Below are positions 56,442-64,000 of a stretch of 64,000 bases of DNA, piece after piece (position 1 is the stretch's first letter; every line of letters starts with the position of its first letter). Below the pieces are notes generated by a model. It had not been told where the DNA came from. It was given only the letters and a program-made list of their open reading frames with translations, and searched no databases. The stretch is taken from contig NZ_WMEW01000004.1 of NCBI RefSeq assembly GCF_009856355.1, forward strand, positions 62,001 through 126,000. Reading direction: 5' to 3'. The translations under genes and the position numbers were made by a program. The DNA comes from Halobacillus litoralis (GTDB taxonomy: Bacteria > Bacillota > Bacilli > Bacillales > Halobacillaceae).

Positions 56442-57133
56442 TAAAATCGCGCGCCCTGATTCTCTAAAGCCTGCTGAGCAGCTTTCTGCTCCGCTTCCTT
56501 CTTCGTACGCCCGACGCCGATACCTCCGATGTCATCCTGGATCCTCACGTGAGCGATAAACTCCCGGCTGTGTGCTGGGCCTCTTTCTTCCACAATTTCG
56601 TACTCAATTTTACTGTTTTTATCCCGCTGTATAAACTCCTGCAGCTGGCTCTTATAATCCATCGCATGAGAAAAAGCACCTTTTTGGACTCTCGGGTAAA
56701 CGTAGGTTTTCAGAAATTGAATAACCGCCTCATACCCCTGATCGAGGTATAACGCACCGATAAAGGCTTCAAACACGTCGGCCAGTAATGCCGGCCGGTT
56801 ACGTCCGCCTGTCAGTTCCTCCCCTTTGCCGAGAAGAATCAAATCCTGAAAATTGAGTTCATTGGCAAACTCAACCAATGAAGCCTCACAGACGATGGAA
56901 GCTCTGAACTTCGTCAATTCCCCTTCTGCCATATCCGGGAACTCCCGGTATAAATACTGGGAAACACCCAGCTCCAAAACGGCATCCCCGAGGAATTCTA
57001 AACGTTCATTGTCCTCCCGGTCTGTTTTACGATGCTCATTCACATAAGATGAATGCGTGAAAGCCTGCTCCAGTAACGAAATGTTCTGAAATGATTGATT
57101 TATTTTCTTCTGGAAACTGGAGAAATCACCCAT
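56441..57133 (-). CDS. rnc: Ribonuclease III
   Basis: Double-strand RNA endonuclease for rRNA and small-RNA processing. The 230 residues have the catalytic signature [20 protein letters not shown] (about 41), a second acidic motif [19 protein letters not shown], and a C-terminal dsRNA-binding domain ([11 protein letters not shown] ... [15 protein letters not shown]). It follows acpP with a 75-nt gap that holds a weak hairpin. In B. subtilis it leads straight into smc; here its transcript ends at the terminator. Confidence 0.98.
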   Translation of the reverse strand: MGDFSSFQKKINQSFQNISLLEQAFTHSSYVNEHRKTDREDNERLEFLGDAVLELGVSQYLYREFPDMAEGELTKFRASIVCEASLVEFANELNFQDLILLGKGEELTGGRNRPALLADVFEAFIGALYLDQGYEAVIQFLKTYVYPRVQKGAFSHAMDYKSQLQEFIQRDKNSKIEYEIVEERGPAHSREFIAHVRIQDDIGGIGVGRTKKEAEQKAAQQALENQGARF

Positions 57134-57176
57134 AAATCACCTTGTCCTTTACTTAAAGTTTCTGAATACAGGAAAG

Positions 57177-57200
57177 GCTGCCCGTTAAATAACGGACAGC
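57177..57200 (-). terminator. Hairpin between acpP and rnc
   Basis: Ten-base stem GCTGTCCGTT/AACGGGCAGC (one G-U pair) with loop ATTT on the minus strand, then CCTTTCC. Weak T run; probably attenuates read-through from the very highly expressed acpP. Confidence 0.6.
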
Positions 57201-57208
57201 TGACCTTT

Positions 57209-57442
57209 TTATGACTGGCTGCTTATGTAATTCACAGCGTCGCCAACTGTATTAATTTTTTCAGCTTCTTCATCAGAAATTTCCATATCAAACTCGTCTT
57301 CAAGCTCCATTACAAGCTCGACTACGTCAAGAGAGTCTGCTTCTAGATCTTCTTTGAAGGAAGCTTCCATAACTACTTTGGATTCGTCTACATCTAGACG
57401 GTCGACGATGATCTGTTTTACGCGATCAAATGTTTCTGCCAT
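57209..57442 (-). CDS. acpP: Acyl carrier protein
   Basis: Carries growing fatty acids on a phosphopantetheine arm. The 77 residues are strongly acidic; the attachment Ser37 is in [25 protein letters not shown] lies before ATG. It follows fabG in the fapR-plsX-fabD-fabG-acpP cluster. Confidence 0.98.
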   Translation of the reverse strand: MAETFDRVKQIIVDRLDVDESKVVMEASFKEDLEADSLDVVELVMELEDEFDMEISDEEAEKINTVGDAVNYISSQS

Positions 57443-57503
57443 TGGAACCTCACCTCCCTTCAGTCATTATAGTAAATTTTGCAGTGAAAAACCATAGTGG
57501 TTT

Positions 57504-58244
57504 TTACATGACCATTCCGCCATCCACATGAAGCGTCTGACCAGTCATATATGCGGCGTCTTCAGAGGCAAGGAAGCGGACAACTCTGGCCACGTCCTCC
57601 CCGTCCCCGAGGCGCTTCAACGGAATGAGGGCGAGCATCTGCTCACGCTGTTCCTCCGTGAGAGCGTCCGTCATATCTGTCGTGATATACCCAGGGGCTA
57701 CGGCATTCACCTGAATATTCCGGGCGGCGAGCTCTTTTGCATTGGATTTCGTCATTCCGATGACCCCGGCTTTTGCAGCCACATAGTTTGCCTGTCCCGG
57801 ATTACCGGAAACGCCGACAATAGAGGCCACATTAATGATGCGTCCGTACTTCTGCTTCATCATTTGACGGGTGACCCCCTTCGTGCAGAGGAATACGCCT
57901 TTCAAATTGGTATTGATGACAGAATCAAATTCCTCTTCCTTCATACGCATAAGAAGATTATCTTTTGTGATTCCAGCATTGTTGACAAGGATGTCCAGAC
58001 GACCAAACTCATCCACGACAGCTTTCACCATCTGCTTCACATCTTCCTCACTGGCTACATCGGCCTGAATCTTCATCGCTGAACCGCCGCATGCAATAAT
58101 TTCCTGCACGACAGCTTCCGCCTTCTCTTCACTTCCCGCATAGTTGACCGCTACTTTAGCTCCTTTTCGGGCAAGTTCTAAAGCAATGGCACGGCCTATG
58201 CCACGTGATGCTCCTGTAACGAGAGCCACTTGATCTTGTAACAT
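57504..58244 (-). CDS. fabG: 3-oxoacyl-ACP reductase FabG
   Basis: NADPH-dependent short-chain reductase of fatty-acid elongation. The 246 residues have the cofactor motif [29 protein letters not shown], and the catalytic Ser-Tyr-Lys with [15 protein letters not shown]-terminal end is [12 protein letters not shown]. Its start overlaps the fabD stop by 1 nt. Confidence 0.98.
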   Translation of the reverse strand: MLQDQVALVTGASRGIGRAIALELARKGAKVAVNYAGSEEKAEAVVQEIIACGGSAMKIQADVASEEDVKQMVKAVVDEFGRLDILVNNAGITKDNLLMRMKEEEFDSVINTNLKGVFLCTKGVTRQMMKQKYGRIINVASIVGVSGNPGQANYVAAKAGVIGMTKSNAKELAARNIQVNAVAPGYITTDMTDALTEEQREQMLALIPLKRLGDGEDVARVVRFLASEDAAYMTGQTLHVDGGMVM

Positions 58245-59185
58245 CAGGCTTCCTCCTTATACCACTCTATGAAATCCTTTAATGTGTCAGGATCCTGGAC
58301 ACTGAACGTCTTCATGCGGCGCTGGACTTTTCTAACAAGTCCGCTGAGAACTTTCCCCTGCCCGACTTCTACAATGGCATCGACTTCCTCTTCCACAAAC
58401 GCCTCAAGAATCTGTTGGAAGCGCACAGGGGAATACAGCTGCTCTACAAGCAGACGCTCGATCGTTTCCGCTTCTGTAACGGCTTCTGCAGACACATTGG
58501 CATATACCGGAATAGAGGCATCTCTGATCGTACGGTCATTCAGATGACCCGCAAATTCTTCACTCGCCGGCTCCATAAGACGGGAGTGGAAAGGTCCACT
58601 GACGTTTAAAGGAAGGACACGCTTTGCCCCTTTTTCCTTCAATTGTTCCCCAGCTGCCTCCACACCTTCTTTTGTACCGGAGATGACGATCTGTCCCGGA
58701 CAGTTAATATTAGCGAGATCAACGGCTTTATCTCCATCAAACCCTGTCAGGATATCCTCGATTTCCTCCTGGGAAAGTCCAAGTACAGCAGCCATTGTAC
58801 CTTTTCCAGTCGGGTACGCTTCTTCCATGAGCTTTCCGCGGATATGGACAAGCTGAACCGCTTCAAGCGGATCCAGCGCGCCGGCTGCTGTCAGGGCGCT
58901 GTATTCACCGAGGCTGTGACCGGCGGTCATGTCCGGTGTAACCCCTTCTTCTGTCAGCACCTGCTGAATGGCGATGCTGTTCAGCAGAAGAGCCGGCTGG
59001 GCATTCTCGGTTTTCGTAAGCTCCTCAGCAGGTCCTTCAAACATCAATGACGTAAGTGAGTACCCAAGCACTTCGTCGGCTCTATCAAACAATTCTTTCA
59101 CAGATGGATAGGCTTCATACATCGCTCGTCCCATACCGACTTCCTGGGATCCCTGCCCGGGAAAAACAACGGCAGTCTTCTTCAT
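58244..59185 (-). CDS. fabD: Malonyl-CoA:ACP transacylase FabD
   Basis: Transfers malonyl from CoA to ACP, making the elongation substrate. The 313 residues start with the [12 protein letters not shown] loop; the active-site Ser is in [17 protein letters not shown], and the partner His in [10 protein letters not shown]. It overlaps plsX by 4 nt. Malonyl-CoA, its substrate, is the ligand of FapR encoded two genes upstream. Confidence 0.98.
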   Translation of the reverse strand: MKKTAVVFPGQGSQEVGMGRAMYEAYPSVKELFDRADEVLGYSLTSLMFEGPAEELTKTENAQPALLLNSIAIQQVLTEEGVTPDMTAGHSLGEYSALTAAGALDPLEAVQLVHIRGKLMEEAYPTGKGTMAAVLGLSQEEIEDILTGFDGDKAVDLANINCPGQIVISGTKEGVEAAGEQLKEKGAKRVLPLNVSGPFHSRLMEPASEEFAGHLNDRTIRDASIPVYANVSAEAVTEAETIERLLVEQLYSPVRFQQILEAFVEEEVDAIVEVGQGKVLSGLVRKVQRRMKTFSVQDPDTLKDFIEWYKEEA

Positions 59186-60186
59186 TCTGATTCCTCCTTT
59201 TCGTTCATCCGGCTCAGCGTACCAGCAATGGTGTCCGTGACATTCAGTTCAACCATTTCACACGCCTGGCGGATCGCATTCAGGACCGCACGCTCATTCG
59301 ATGAGCCGTGGGCTTTGATGACGGGGGATGCAAGTCCGAACAAACCGGCTCCGCCATATTCACTATAATCAAGCTGGTTTTTCAAACCGCGCAGGTCATC
59401 CTTAACAAGACCGGCGGCAATTTTCGTCTTCCAACTGCTCATAAACGTCTCTTTCATCATGGAGAACATTGTAAGTGCCGTTCCTTCAATCGTTTTTAAA
59501 GCCACATTACCTGTGAACCCGTCTGTGACGACAACATCCGCCACACCATTAAGGAGATCACGGGCTTCCACATTTCCAATGAAGTTAATCGGTGCTTCTT
59601 TCAAAAGCTGGAACGCCTGTTTTGTAAGGTCGCTCCCTTTTCCATCCTCCGTCCCGACGTTTAACAAACCTACTCTCGGCTTGTTGATTCTGCGGACGTT
59701 CTCAGAATATATGGACCCTATGACGGCATACTGCAGCAGGTGGGCTGGTTTAGCATCCACATTCGCTCCAACATCCAGCATTAAAAAGCCCTTCCCGTCC
59801 ATTGTAGGCAGGGTCGGACTCAAGGCTGGACGTTCCACCCCCGGCATACGGCCGACAATGAAAAGACCCGCGCTCATAAGAGCTCCGGTATTCCCTGCAG
59901 AAATGCATCCATCCGCACGTCCCTCTTTCACTTCCGCCGCTGCCATGACCATGGAAGCCTTCTTCTTCCTGCGGACCGCGCGGACAGGTTCGTCTTCAGA
60001 GGTAATCACTTCTGTTGTATGTAAAACCGTTACATTAGGCTGATCTTTCAAAAACGGGCGGATTTCTGCTTCATCCCCTACGAGTGTGATGGATAACCCA
60101 TCAATCGTATCCGCGGCCTTTACCGCTCCCTTTACAATGGCTTCAGGGGCGTTGTCCCCACCCATCGCATCAATGGCTAACTTCAT
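59182..60186 (-). CDS. plsX: Phosphate acyltransferase PlsX
   Basis: Makes acyl-phosphate from acyl-ACP for PlsY, the first step of phospholipid synthesis in Bacilli. The 334 residues start [20 protein letters not shown] and include [19 protein letters not shown] [26 protein letters not shown], and [13 protein letters not shown]. An in-frame ATG at 60192 is equally near an AAAGGAG site; homology favours 60186. It follows fapR by about 10 nt. Confidence 0.97.
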   Translation of the reverse strand: MKLAIDAMGGDNAPEAIVKGAVKAADTIDGLSITLVGDEAEIRPFLKDQPNVTVLHTTEVITSEDEPVRAVRRKKKASMVMAAAEVKEGRADGCISAGNTGALMSAGLFIVGRMPGVERPALSPTLPTMDGKGFLMLDVGANVDAKPAHLLQYAVIGSIYSENVRRINKPRVGLLNVGTEDGKGSDLTKQAFQLLKEAPINFIGNVEARDLLNGVADVVVTDGFTGNVALKTIEGTALTMFSMMKETFMSSWKTKIAAGLVKDDLRGLKNQLDYSEYGGAGLFGLASPVIKAHGSSNERAVLNAIRQACEMVELNVTDTIAGTLSRMNEKEESE

Positions 60187-60201
60187 GAACATTCGACTCC
60201 T

Positions 60202-60762
60202 TTACTGATTCGAGCGGTACATTTCAAATGTACCGGCAAACACTTCTTCATTCCCAACAAAGCTGTGGACATTCACGATCGTCCGCCCTTTACCGTCCTC
60301 ACCTTTGGCTGTCGCTTTCGCTACAACACGTTCCCCCAGTTTGACCGGTCTTGAAAAATGAATGGTGGAACGGGCGGTTAAAGCCAGCTCATCATTGATC
60401 AAAGCGACAGCAAGGGAGTTGGCCTGGGCAAACAAATGGTGGCCTCTGGCGATATGGTTTCTTGAAAAAACGTGTTCCGGGCGGATATCCAATATGGAGA
60501 TGGCACGGTCATCCAGCTCTAAATCAACGACTTCACCAATGATCTCCTCCACCGGCAGGGCTTTTACTGTTTCATTCCATTCCTGGGTGGCAACGGATTT
60601 AATCCGTTCACGCAGTTCGGGAATTCCCATCTCCATCCTGTCGAGCCGGATGGTCTGTATGCTGACACCAAAAGATTTCGCTAGTTCTTCATCCGTCGTG
60701 AAAGGCATTTGCTCAATACGTGCTTTCAGTTCTTCCTGACGTACTCTTTTGTTTTTTTTCAC
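60202..60762 (-). CDS. fapR: Lipid-synthesis repressor FapR
   Basis: DeoR-like repressor of fatty-acid and phospholipid genes, released by malonyl-CoA. The 186 residues have an N-terminal helix-turn-helix ([28 protein letters not shown]) and a hot-dog ligand domain ([28 protein letters not shown] region). I place the start at GTG 60762, 7 nt after GGTGG, which gives the family start VKKNKR; an ATG at 60780 lacks a site. Its own operator is just upstream. Confidence 0.96.
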   Translation of the reverse strand: MKKNKRVRQEELKARIEQMPFTTDEELAKSFGVSIQTIRLDRMEMGIPELRERIKSVATQEWNETVKALPVEEIIGEVVDLELDDRAISILDIRPEHVFSRNHIARGHHLFAQANSLAVALINDELALTARSTIHFSRPVKLGERVVAKATAKGEDGKGRTIVNVHSFVGNEEVFAGTFEMYRSNQ

Positions 60763-60796
60763 ACAAATACCACCGTTCATTCAGCCATAACCCTTT

Positions 60797-60815
60797 TTAT
60801 GACTAGGTACTAATA
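60797..60815 (-). promoter_or_regulatory. FapR operator
   Basis: The minus strand reads TATTAGTACCTAGTCATAA, an imperfect inverted repeat centred on ACCTAGT, matching the known FapR site pattern (TTAGTACC-N-GTC-TAA). It overlaps the predicted transcription start of fapR, so FapR can block its own operon. Confidence 0.88.
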
Positions 60816-60817
60816 GT

Positions 60818-60846
60818 AATATATAATACCGGAATCCAGAACGCAA
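60818..60846 (-). promoter_or_regulatory. SigA promoter of the fapR operon
   Basis: Minus-strand TTGCGT (60841-60846), 17-bp spacer, TATATT (60818-60823), directly upstream of the FapR operator. Confidence 0.8.
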
Positions 60847-60913
60847 GGACTGAAAACCCATTCATTGAAAAATCCATGCTGTTCAGCGATGAAAATAGGA
60901 AGGAAAGAAAAAG

Positions 60914-60934
60914 CACGCCCCTTCCCGGGACGTG
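60914..60934 (-). terminator. Terminator after recG
   Basis: 8-bp GC-rich stem CACGTCCC/GGGGCGTG with a T·G pair, followed on the minus strand by CTTTTTCTTTCC, 10 nt after the recG stop. Confidence 0.85.
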
Positions 60935-60943
60935 TTCCTTTTT

Positions 60944-62989
60944 CTAATCCAGAACATTCTCCATGATCTGCTTGTCCTTATAGACCCTTTCCTTCAGCGA
61001 GCTGTAGGATTCATTCTGCTCCAGCATATTTCCTTCGATCATTTCCGCAGCATCTTTTCTCGCCGTTTCAAGGGCACGGTAATCGTGAACCATGTCCCCT
61101 ACTTTGAATTCAGGCAGACCGCTCTGCTTTTTCCCGAAGAAGTCTCCCGGCCCCCGCAGCTTTAAGTCCTGCTCCGACAATTCAAAGCCATCGTTCGTTT
61201 CTGTCATGATACGCATCCGTTCTTTTCCGACATCCCCCTTGGGATCAGCAAGAAGGATACAGTAGCTCTGGTCAGATCCACGTCCGACCCTGCCCCGGAG
61301 CTGGTGAAGCTGGGAAAGTCCGAAACGCTGAGCGTCATAGATGACCATCATCGTAGCATTGGGAACGTTCACACCCACCTCCACCACTGTAGTGGAGACA
61401 AGGATATTCAACTGATTATCCGCAAATTCCTTCATGACTTCTTCCTTTTCCTCATTATGAAGGCGTCCATGCATCAGGCCGACAGAAATGTCCGGCTCAA
61501 AGACGCTGCTGAGCTGGTGGTACAGATCGATCGCATTCTGAATATCCAGTTGATCAGATTCTTCGATGAGGGGACAGATGACATACGCCTGATGGCCCTG
61601 ATCGATTTCCTTCTTAATAAAATTCAGGACACGGTCTGTCATTTCACCCTTCACCCAGTAGGTCTCTACAGGCTTACGGCCGGCCGGCATTTCATCAATG
61701 ACACTGACATCCATATCACCAAAAGCCGTGATGGCAAGCGTCCTGGGGATAGGTGTAGCGGTCATAAATAAAACATCCGGGGAAAGTCCTTTATCCCTTA
61801 AGGTACGCCGCTGTTCCACACCGAAACGGTGCTGCTCATCCACGATCACAAAGCCGAGATGGCTGAATACTACTTCATCTTGGATGAGTGCATGCGTTCC
61901 TACAAGAATATCAATCTCTTCCGCTTTGACAGCTTCTAGAATTTCCTGACGCTTCTTCCCCTTCACAGACCCTGTCAGCAGCTCTACCCGGGCACGGCCT
62001 TCAAACATAGCCGACAAAGACTGATGATGCTGCTCTGCAAGGATCTCCGTAGGGACCATCAAGGCTCCCTGATAGCCTGCTGTGATGGAACCATAAAGAG
62101 CAATGGCGGCAACGGCCGTTTTGCCCGAACCTACATCCCCCTGCAGGAGCCGGTTCATTCGATGCGGACGCTTCATATCTTTCAATATTTCTGCAAGGGA
62201 GCGTTTTTGCGCCCCTGTCAGTTCAAAAGGCAGGGACTGGACAAAATCGGTGAGTTTCTGATTATCATACCTTTGGACAATTCCCTGCGTCGATTCACGG
62301 TTATGCTTGCGGAGAAGCTGCATTTTCAACTGAAAGATTAAAAACTCCTCATAAACAAACCGGCGCTTGGCATGTTTCAGCATCACCCGGCTCTCCGGGT
62401 AATGCATGTGATGCAGCGCCTGCTGTCTTGGAGGGAGCTTGTAAGCAAGCGCGAGATCCTCAGGAAGGATTTCCTTAATGGATCCACCATACTCTTGGAA
62501 GGCAGCTGTCATAACTTTCCGGAGGGTGTTCATGTTCACACCTTCCTTCAGTGTGTAAACGGGCTGAATCGGCGCCTGACTTTTCGACTCCCCTTTTTTG
62601 AATTGACTAACCGTCACCTGCAGACGCTGCTGATCCCATTTCCCTGTAACCGTGACGGTGTCACCCTGCTGCAGTTGTTTCTTCGCAAACGCCCGGTTAA
62701 ACATAACCGCCTTAACAGCAAAATGCTCCACCTGCAGAGTAAAGGTCAGCCTCGATTTTTTCCGACCGTAATAGCTGACGACCGGTTCAGAGACGATTTC
62801 CCCTTCGATGGTCGCTTTTTCATTATGAGCCAGTTCCGTCAGCGGCTTGACTTCATAGGAATCGTAACGGTGCGGAAAATAAAAGAGAAGATCCTCTACT
62901 GTGAACAGTCCCAGTTCATTTAAGTGGGACTGCAGTTTTTCTCCAACTCCTTTGATTTCACTAATCGATTGCTGCAGCACATCATTCAC
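60944..62989 (-). CDS. recG: ATP-dependent DNA helicase RecG
   Basis: Regresses stalled replication forks and processes Holliday junctions. The 681 residues have an N-terminal OB-fold wedge domain (about 55-150), then helicase motifs: Walker A LLQGDVGSGKTAVAAIAL, DEQHRFGVEQR, FMTATPIPRTLAIT, and C-terminal VVEVGVNVPNATMMVIYDAQRFGLSQLHQLRGRVGR (read as two adjoining motifs). TRG motif at the end. It overlaps sdaAA by 4 nt and ends in its own terminator. Confidence 0.98.
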   Translation of the reverse strand: MNDVLQQSISEIKGVGEKLQSHLNELGLFTVEDLLFYFPHRYDSYEVKPLTELAHNEKATIEGEIVSEPVVSYYGRKKSRLTFTLQVEHFAVKAVMFNRAFAKKQLQQGDTVTVTGKWDQQRLQVTVSQFKKGESKSQAPIQPVYTLKEGVNMNTLRKVMTAAFQEYGGSIKEILPEDLALAYKLPPRQQALHHMHYPESRVMLKHAKRRFVYEEFLIFQLKMQLLRKHNRESTQGIVQRYDNQKLTDFVQSLPFELTGAQKRSLAEILKDMKRPHRMNRLLQGDVGSGKTAVAAIALYGSITAGYQGALMVPTEILAEQHHQSLSAMFEGRARVELLTGSVKGKKRQEILEAVKAEEIDILVGTHALIQDEVVFSHLGFVIVDEQHRFGVEQRRTLRDKGLSPDVLFMTATPIPRTLAITAFGDMDVSVIDEMPAGRKPVETYWVKGEMTDRVLNFIKKEIDQGHQAYVICPLIEESDQLDIQNAIDLYHQLSSVFEPDISVGLMHGRLHNEEKEEVMKEFADNQLNILVSTTVVEVGVNVPNATMMVIYDAQRFGLSQLHQLRGRVGRGSDQSYCILLADPKGDVGKERMRIMTETNDGFELSEQDLKLRGPGDFFGKKQSGLPEFKVGDMVHDYRALETARKDAAEMIEGNMLEQNESYSSLKERVYKDKQIMENVLD

Positions 62990-63870
62990 TCTTTCTTTAA
63001 AGATATTCCGTATACTTTTGCTTCAAGCTCGCGGCCGGTCGGTGTTGCAGCCAGCCCTCCCTGGGCGGTTTCCCTGAAGGCTGACGGCATCCGCTGGCCG
63101 ACTTTATACATCGCATCGATGACTTCGTCACATGGAATTCTGCTTGTCACACCCGCAAGGGCCATATCTGCCGCTACAACAGCATTTGAAGCTCCCATAG
63201 CATTTCGTTTGACGCATGGGACTTCGACAAGTCCTGCAACCGGATCACAGATCAACCCAAGCATGTTCTTCAAGGTGATTGCCATGGCTTCTGCAGACTG
63301 GGAAGGCGTCCCTCCTGCCATTTCCACAATAGCCGCTGCTGCCATTCCAGCCGCGGATCCGACTTCTGCCTGACATCCGCCCGCTGCTCCTGAAATCGAA
63401 GCATTATTGGCAACAACGAAACCGAACGCACCTGAGGTGAACAAGTACCGGACCATCTGCTCACGTGATGGATTCAGCTGATTTTTAACGGCAAACAAAG
63501 TCCCCGGAACACAACCAGCACTGCCGGCTGTCGGCGTAGCACAGATCGTCCCCATCGCTGCGTTGACTTCATTGGTGGCGACAGCTTTGCTGACGGCGTC
63601 CATCAACAGCTGGCCTGACAACGGGGTATGGTTTTTCATGTAATCCTGAATGAGTACAGCGTCCCCTCCGGTCAATCCACTGTGGGACTTCACGCCTTTC
63701 AAGCCATCTTCAACGGCTTTTTCCATGACGTCGAGATTCCTTTCCATATGGGCATAGACTTCTTCTCTTGAAAGCTGTTTCACTTCCATTTCCTGGCGGA
63801 TCATCACTTCAGAAATTTGTATCTGCTCACTTTCAGCAAGCTCTATAAGTTCTGCTACATTACGAAACAT
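62986..63870 (-). CDS. sdaAA: L-serine dehydratase, alpha subunit
   Basis: Iron-sulfur L-serine deaminase subunit giving pyruvate and ammonia. The 294 residues have conserved Cys for the 4Fe-4S cluster in GTICATPTAGSAGCVPG, GAAGGCQAEVGSAAGMAA, and GLICDPVAGLVEVPC. The helical N-terminus leads the family (FRNVAELIELAESEQIQISEVM). It follows sdaAB by about 18 nt and overlaps recG by 4 nt. Confidence 0.97.
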   Translation of the reverse strand: MFRNVAELIELAESEQIQISEVMIRQEMEVKQLSREEVYAHMERNLDVMEKAVEDGLKGVKSHSGLTGGDAVLIQDYMKNHTPLSGQLLMDAVSKAVATNEVNAAMGTICATPTAGSAGCVPGTLFAVKNQLNPSREQMVRYLFTSGAFGFVVANNASISGAAGGCQAEVGSAAGMAAAAIVEMAGGTPSQSAEAMAITLKNMLGLICDPVAGLVEVPCVKRNAMGASNAVVAADMALAGVTSRIPCDEVIDAMYKVGQRMPSAFRETAQGGLAATPTGRELEAKVYGISLKKE

Positions 63871-63888
63871 GTGAACACTCCTTTGTGT

Positions 63889-64000
63889 CTAGTCTGAGAT
63901 TTTAGCCACTTGTGTAATGTGGTCTGCGCGTTCCAATTCATTAAGTATGGAATCACCAATATTCTGGTCAACTTCGATCACCATCAAGGCCTGTTCACCC
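63889..64000 (-). CDS. sdaAB: L-serine dehydratase, beta subunit, C-terminal end (cut by window edge)
   Basis: The last 36 residues are visible, ending VAKISD before a TAG stop. They read EQALMVIEVDQNIGDSILNE and LERADHITQVAKI, the end of an ACT domain as in SdaAB. The position just upstream of sdaAA agrees. AAGGAG for sdaAA overlaps the region after this stop. Everything before residue -36 is outside the window. Confidence 0.85.
   Translation of the reverse strand, partial: GEQALMVIEVDQNIGDSILNELERADHITQVAKISD

Overview
The window is a stretch of chromosomal core genome from a motile, low-GC Gram-positive bacterium of the family Bacillaceae. The gene order follows the Bacillus subtilis region from proS to sdaAB almost gene by gene. 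CodY, FapR, SigD, SwrB/SwrD-type proteins and a FliY carrying CheC motifs all point to Bacilli. FtsY has a very acidic N-terminus and many other proteins are rich in Asp/Glu, so a moderately halophilic genus (Halobacillus/Salimicrobium-like) is my inference; the sequence alone does not fix the genus. All genes but one lie on the minus strand, so transcription runs from high to low coordinates.

Layout in the direction of transcription. (1) 64000-60944: end of sdaAB, sdaAA and recG, closed by a terminator. (2) 60846-52430: fapR-plsX-fabD-fabG-acpP (fatty-acid and phospholipid synthesis, with a FapR operator over the fapR start site), rnc, then one small plus-strand DUF1128 gene, then smc. (3) 52416-47024: ftsY, ylxM-ffh (SRP targeting), rpsP-khpA-ylqD-rimM-trmD (ribosome and tRNA maturation). 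(4) 46892-38677: rplS, sipS, rbgA, rnhB, sucC-sucD, dprA, topA, mostly as short units with clear promoters and terminators. (5) 38610-34719: xerC-hslV-hslU-codY behind a consensus SigA promoter and a long structured leader. (6) 34260-34718: a gene-free interval with two strong terminators, repeated TATTCGAC motifs, and a candidate flagellar promoter whose spacer holds a CodY-box-like sequence. (7) 34259-8220: an unbroken fla/che operon of 31 genes, flgB to swrB (basal body, MS ring, switch, export gate, hook, chemotaxis, SigD). (8) 8203-1: rpsB-tsf-pyrH-frr, uppS-cdsA-dxr-rseP and the start of proS.

The interest is in departures from the standard arrangement. cheC is absent between cheW and cheD. 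trmFO is absent between topA and xerC. ylqG/ylqH are absent between rnhB and sucC. fliK seems to start at an ATT codon. A non-coding spacer between flgD and flgE may be the remains of the small flagellar gene usually found there. A plus-strand gene splits rnc from smc. I see no prophage, insertion sequence, CRISPR array, defence island, tRNA or rRNA, and no convincing novel multi-gene system; the best candidates for new biology are the regulatory interval at 34260-34718 and the xerC leader.
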